Source of the DNA: Pseudomonadota bacterium
Lineage (GTDB): Bacteria; Pseudomonadota; Gammaproteobacteria; Steroidobacterales; Steroidobacteraceae
DNA: 64,000 nt
Direction: 5' to 3'
NCBI GenBank assembly: GCA_018240525.1
Contig: JAFEFN010000017.1
Span: 1 to 64,000, forward strand
Shown here: positions 60,637-64,000 of the stretch, piece after piece
Layout: each line of letters starts with the position of its first letter
How positions within the stretch are numbered: the stretch's first letter is position 1
Notes under the pieces: generated by a model
What the model saw: only the letters and a program-made list of their open reading frames with translations
Told to the model about the DNA's origin: nothing
Database searches by the model: none
Position numbers and translations under genes: made by a program

Positions 60637-61608
60637 ATGGATGCGCCGCGTGACGTGATCTTCGTGCTGCTGCCCAGCGTGGTGCTGCTGGACCTCGCCG
60701 GTCCCGCCGATGCCTTCCGCAACGCGGAGGCGCAGCGCCCGGGCAGCTACCGCATGCGCTTCGTGGCGCCGCAGCCGCAGCTGCAGGCGTCCGTCGGGCT
60801 GACCCTGAGCGCGCTCGAGCCGCTGCCGGCGCAGCTGCCCCCGGGTGCGATCGTCGTCCTCACCGGCATCACCGGCGAGCGGGTGGACACGGCGGAGCCT
60901 GCCACGCAGCACGTGCTGCAATGGCTGCGTTCCGAGACGCTGCGACCGTCGCTGCTGATGTGCGTGTGTGCCGGCAGCGTCCTGGCAGCGCACGCCGGAC
61001 GCCTCGCCGGTCGTGCCTGCACCACCCACCACCAGCACCTGGAGGAGCTGCGCCGCGCCGCACCGGGGGCCCGCGTGCTCGACAACCGCATTTTCGTGGA
61101 GGATGGTCCGGTGTTCACCAGCGCGGGGGTCACCGCGGGCCTGGACCTCGCGCTGCACGTCATCGGGCTGCAGCTGGGTGCGCAGGTGGCAGCCGCGGTG
61201 GCGCGGGACCTGGTGGTGTACCTGCGCCGTGCCGGCGCGGATCCCGCGCTGTCCCCGTGGGTCATGCACCGCAACCACCTGCATCCGGCGGTGCACCGCG
61301 TGCAGGATGCAGTGGCGCGGGACCCCGCGGCCCCGTGGGGTGCGCGCGAGCTGGCGGCGGTCGCCTGCACCAGCGCTCGCAACCTGGCGCGACTCTTTGC
61401 CGAGCATGCGCATTGCTCGCCCCTGGACTACGTGCAGCTGATCCGCTTCGCGCTGGCGCGGCAGCTGGTGACGCAGAGCCGGCTCGACCTGGAGCGCGTG
61501 GCGATGCGCGCCGGCTTCCGCTCCGCGCAGCACCTGCGCCGCGTGTGGTCGCGGTGGGAGAGCCGGCCGCCCAGCGCGTTGCGCGGTCGCGACCTGCAGG
61601 CGGCCTGA
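60637..61608 (+). CDS. GlxA-family transcriptional regulator (DJ-1/PfpI + AraC HTH)
   Basis: A 323-residue regulator. Residues ~5-185 form a DJ-1/PfpI amidase-like domain, with the elbow Cys in LLMCVCAGSVLAA, then TTHHQHLEEL and TSAGVTAGLDLAL. Residues ~220-320 are an AraC helix-turn-helix (STSARNLARLF-like, HCSPLDYVQLIRFALARQLV). It probably controls the co-transcribed cysteine hydrolase. The longer upstream frame overlaps that gene and is not coding. Confidence 0.9.
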   Translation: MDAPRDVIFVLLPSVVLLDLAGPADAFRNAEAQRPGSYRMRFVAPQPQLQASVGLTLSALEPLPAQLPPGAIVVLTGITGERVDTAEPATQHVLQWLRSETLRPSLLMCVCAGSVLAAHAGRLAGRACTTHHQHLEELRRAAPGARVLDNRIFVEDGPVFTSAGVTAGLDLALHVIGLQLGAQVAAAVARDLVVYLRRAGADPALSPWVMHRNHLHPAVHRVQDAVARDPAAPWGARELAAVACTSARNLARLFAEHAHCSPLDYVQLIRFALARQLVTQSRLDLERVAMRAGFRSAQHLRRVWSRWESRPPSALRGRDLQAA

Positions 61609-61618
61609 GCCGCTTCTG

Positions 61619-62530
61619 CTAGTAGATGGCGATCTCGTGCCGGCCGCGCGAGTCGCGCGCGCCACGGAACATGCCGTCGCTGCTGAAGTTCATGACGATC
61701 CCGCCGTGCTGGTCGACGGCGATCATGCCGCCATCGCCACCGAGCCTGCGCAGGGTCTCGTGCAGCATCTCGTGCACGGCCTGCTCCAGGGTGAGGCCGC
61801 GGAACTCCACCGACGCGCACACGTGGTGGGCGGCCACCGCGCGGATGAAATACTCGCCATGGCCGGTGGCCGAGACGGCGCACACGCCGTTCTTGGCATA
61901 GGTGCCGGCGCCGATGATCGGCGAGTCGCCGACCCGCCCCGGACGCTTGTTGGTCATGCCGCCGGTCGAGGTGGCAGCGGCCAGGTTGCCGGCCGCGTCG
62001 CGCGCGACCGCGCCGACCGTGCCGCGCGGGGCGGGCGGCATGATCTCCGAGACCGTCTCGCCGCGCTGCTCGGCCTGCAGCTGCGCGAGGCGCTCGGCGG
62101 TGCGGAAGTAATGGTTCGGCACCAGCGCCATGCCCTCCTCGAGCGCGAACTCCTCCGCGCCGGCCCCGACCAGCAGCACGTGCCGCGACTTCTGCATGAT
62201 GCGGCGCGCCAGCTCGATGGGGTTGCGCACGTGGCGCACCGAGGCGACGGCGCCGGCGCGCATGGCGGCGCCCTCCATGATGGCCGCGTCGAGCTCGGCG
62301 GCGCCATCACGGGTGAGGGCCGCGCCGTGCCCGGCGTTGAACATGGGGTCATCCTCGAGGAGGCGCACCGCAGTGGTCACGGCATCCAGGCTGGAGCCGC
62401 CCTGCACGAGGATCTGGTGGCCGGCCTCGAGCGCTGCCTCGAGGCCGGCGCGGTAGCGCTGCTCGCGCTCGGCCGACAGAGCCGCGCGGGGTACGGCGCC
62501 GGCGCCGCCGTGTATGGCAATGGCGTGCAT
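61619..62530 (-). CDS. Isoaspartyl peptidase/L-asparaginase, cytoplasmic
   Basis: A 303-residue Ntn-hydrolase starting IAIHGGAGAVPRAAL. Catalytic Thr is expected in GTVGAVARDAAGNLAAATST, where the precursor autocleaves; GGMTNKRPGRVGDSPIIGAG follows. It degrades isoaspartyl dipeptides and asparagine. No signal peptide. It sits 2 bases past the homologous exported gene. Confidence 0.93.
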   Translation of the reverse strand: MHAIAIHGGAGAVPRAALSAEREQRYRAGLEAALEAGHQILVQGGSSLDAVTTAVRLLEDDPMFNAGHGAALTRDGAAELDAAIMEGAAMRAGAVASVRHVRNPIELARRIMQKSRHVLLVGAGAEEFALEEGMALVPNHYFRTAERLAQLQAEQRGETVSEIMPPAPRGTVGAVARDAAGNLAAATSTGGMTNKRPGRVGDSPIIGAGTYAKNGVCAVSATGHGEYFIRAVAAHHVCASVEFRGLTLEQAVHEMLHETLRRLGGDGGMIAVDQHGGIVMNFSSDGMFRGARDSRGRHEIAIY

Positions 62531-62532
62531 GG

Positions 62533-63528
62533 CTACTTGTCGCGGTACACGGCGATGTCCCGCCGGCCGCGACTGTCGCGCGCCGCACGGAACATGCCGA
62601 CGGTGTTGAAATCCATGACGATGTTGCCGGCCGGGTCGACGGCGATGACGCCGCCGGTGCCTCCGGTGGCGCGCAGCTTCTCGTGGATGACCTCGGTAAC
62701 GGCCTGCTCGAGCGTGAGGTGGCGGTAGGCCACCAGCGCGCAGATGTCGTAGGCGACCACCTGGCGCATGAAGTATTCGCCGTCCCCGGTGCCCGAGACC
62801 GCGCAGGACTGGTTGTTCGCATAGGTGCCGGCGCCGATGATCGGGGAGTCACCCACGCGCCCGGCATGCTTGTTGGCCAGGCCGCCGGTGGAGGTGGCGG
62901 CGGCCAGGTTGCCGGCGCGGTCCAGGGCGACCGCCCCGACCGTGCCCTTGGGGTTGCCCGCGGGTGCCTTGCCCTTCTCGGCCGCACCCTGCTGCTCCTC
63001 GGCGAGCTCGGCGATGCGGGCGCGCGTGCGGAAGTAGCTGCGCGGCACCAGCACCACGCCCTGTTCGAGCGCGAACTCCTCCGCGCCGGCGCCGACCAGG
63101 AGCACGTGCGGGCTCCGGTCCATCACCAGGCGGGCCAGGTCGACGGGGTTGCGCACGTGCCAGACACCGGCCACCGCGCCGGCCCGCGGCCCGTTGCCGT
63201 CCATGATGGCGGCGTCCAGCTCGGCATCGCCATCGTCGTTGAGGGCGGCGCCGCGTCCGGCGTTGAACTGCGGATCGTCCTCCATCATGCGCACCGCGGT
63301 GGCCACCGCATCGAGGCTGCTGCCACCGCGCTGGAGCACCGCGTAGCCGGCATCCACCGCCGCGGTGAGGCCGGCGCGGTAGGAGGCCTCGCGTTCGGGT
63401 GTCATCTGGGCGCGATCGGCGACGCCGGCGCCGCCGTGGATGACGAGGGCGATCGGCGCCTCCGCGGCCCGCGCAGTTACGGACACGAGCAGCAGGCACA
63501 GGACGACGGACAGGTTGCAGCGCGGCAT
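62533..63528 (-). CDS. Isoaspartyl peptidase/L-asparaginase, exported paralogue
   Basis: A 331-residue homologue of the next gene, with the same IHGGAG opening, GTVGAVALDRAGNLAAATST autocleavage region and GRVGDSPIIGAGTYAN. It differs by an N-terminal signal peptide (LSVVLCLLLVSVTARAAEA), so it should act in the periplasm. The start at 63528 has GGGGA upstream; another in-frame ATG at 63552 is possible. The linker before the catalytic Thr is Lys/Gly-rich (AEKGKAPAGNPKG). Confidence 0.92.
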   Translation of the reverse strand: MPRCNLSVVLCLLLVSVTARAAEAPIALVIHGGAGVADRAQMTPEREASYRAGLTAAVDAGYAVLQRGGSSLDAVATAVRMMEDDPQFNAGRGAALNDDGDAELDAAIMDGNGPRAGAVAGVWHVRNPVDLARLVMDRSPHVLLVGAGAEEFALEQGVVLVPRSYFRTRARIAELAEEQQGAAEKGKAPAGNPKGTVGAVALDRAGNLAAATSTGGLANKHAGRVGDSPIIGAGTYANNQSCAVSGTGDGEYFMRQVVAYDICALVAYRHLTLEQAVTEVIHEKLRATGGTGGVIAVDPAGNIVMDFNTVGMFRAARDSRGRRDIAVYRDK

Positions 63529-63625
63529 CGGCTTCCCCAAAGCAGTTATCATCGAAGCGACTCCGCGGCGCGGCACAGCATGCCATCCCGCCGGAGCCCT
63601 CCACGTTCGAACGGTAAATACTAAA

Positions 63626-64000
63626 GTGAAATCCGACCCGTCGCAGCCGATCCGCAGCCTGCTGGTCGCCAACCGGGGCGAGATCGCCATCCGCGTCATG
63701 CGCGCCGCCAGCGAGCTGGGGTTGCGCACGGTGGCGGTCTACTCCCATGAAGACCGCTTCTCGCTGCACCGGACCAAGGCGGACGAGGCCTACTGGGTCG
63801 GGCGCGACAAGGGCCCGGTGGAGGCCTACCTCGACATCGAGGACATCCTGCGCATCGCCCGCGAGGCGCGCGTGCATGCGATCCACCCCGGCTACGGCTT
63901 CCTGGCGGAGAACCCGGACTTTGCCCGTGCCTGCACCGCGCAGGGCATCGTGTTCGTGGGGCCGCAGCCGCAGACCATGCAGGTGCTGGGCAACAAGGTG
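63626..64000 (+). CDS. pyc: Pyruvate carboxylase, N-terminal part (cut by window end)
   Basis: The first 125 codons of a biotin carboxylase domain: SLLVANRGEIAIRVMRAASE, then YSHEDRFSLHRTKADEAYWV, GPVEAYLDIEDIL and HAIHPGYGFLAENPDFARAC. The SHEDRFSLHR and GPVEAYLDIE segments favour pyruvate carboxylase over acetyl- or propionyl-CoA carboxylase. Pyruvate carboxylase makes oxaloacetate. The start is GTG at 63626; an AT-rich TAAATA stretch lies just before it. The rest is outside the window. Confidence 0.85.
   Translation, partial: MKSDPSQPIRSLLVANRGEIAIRVMRAASELGLRTVAVYSHEDRFSLHRTKADEAYWVGRDKGPVEAYLDIEDILRIAREARVHAIHPGYGFLAENPDFARACTAQGIVFVGPQPQTMQVLGNKV

Overview
The window is a dense, visibly GC-rich stretch of a Gammaproteobacterium chromosome. 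Aerobic ubiquinone genes (ubiB, ubiJ, ubiE, ubiK), hslVU, dapF-DUF484-xerC, cytochrome c4 next to engB and polA, tamAB and FlhC-like/AlgR-like regulators all point to that class. The N-acetylornithine-type transcarbamylase in the arg cluster and an HslV with a short N-terminal extension resemble Xanthomonadales/Nevskiales/Steroidobacterales-like lineages; that placement is inference. No rRNA, IS element, prophage or CRISPR array was found. One tRNA is present (Arg, CCG). The right edge cuts a pyruvate carboxylase gene.

Layout. 0.1-5.1 kb: MATE transporter, ubiB-ubiJ-ubiE and a DUF971 gene, all leftward. 5.2-10.0 kb: a three-gene 2-oxoacid:acceptor oxidoreductase operon with an FAD/NAD(P)/Fe-S subunit. 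10.0-14.4 kb: a beta-barrel protein and a plastocyanin-like cupredoxin, divergent from a membrane EAL phosphodiesterase. 14.5-19.7 kb: LysR regulator, RRM protein, ribosomal protein bTHX, a FabH-like synthase, pyrophosphatase, ferredoxin reductase and CoA-binding protein. 19.8-24.3 kb: dapF-DUF484-xerC-hslV-hslU. 24.3-28.3 kb: a leftward operon holding a beta-hydroxyacid dehydrogenase, an AlgZ/AlgR-like two-component system and a Tat-exported FMN alpha-hydroxyacid dehydrogenase that carries a CxxCH motif. 28.4-33.2 kb: envelope and redox genes (DUF4124, ubiK, cytochrome c5, CorA, lipoprotein DsbA, cytochrome c4). 33.2-36.9 kb: engB and polA converge on a structured intergenic region that looks like a small-RNA gene. 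37.0-42.8 kb: DUF1800/DUF1501 pair, small envelope genes, thioesterase, and the last two enzymes of a gentisate/homogentisate-type pathway. 42.8-51.0 kb: arginine operon argR-argG-(P-loop gene)-argC-argD-argF'-argB-argH, with a double ARG box overlapping its promoter. 51.1-58.5 kb: tamB-tamA, an NRDE protein and nudC. 58.5-64.0 kb: FlhC-like regulator divergent from an unknown protein, cysteine hydrolase plus GlxA-type regulator, two tandem isoaspartyl peptidases (one exported) and the start of pyc.

Points most worth a second look: the CxxCH in the presumed loop 4 of the Tat-exported flavoenzyme; loss of two proofreading-exonuclease metal ligands in PolA; the polA-engB small-RNA candidate with C-rich single-stranded loops; the unassigned P-loop gene inside the arginine operon; the cupredoxin/barrel/EAL triad; and a nested dyad between the FlhC-like gene and its divergent neighbour. 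All calls come from reading the sequence and from knowledge of the families; no database search was run.
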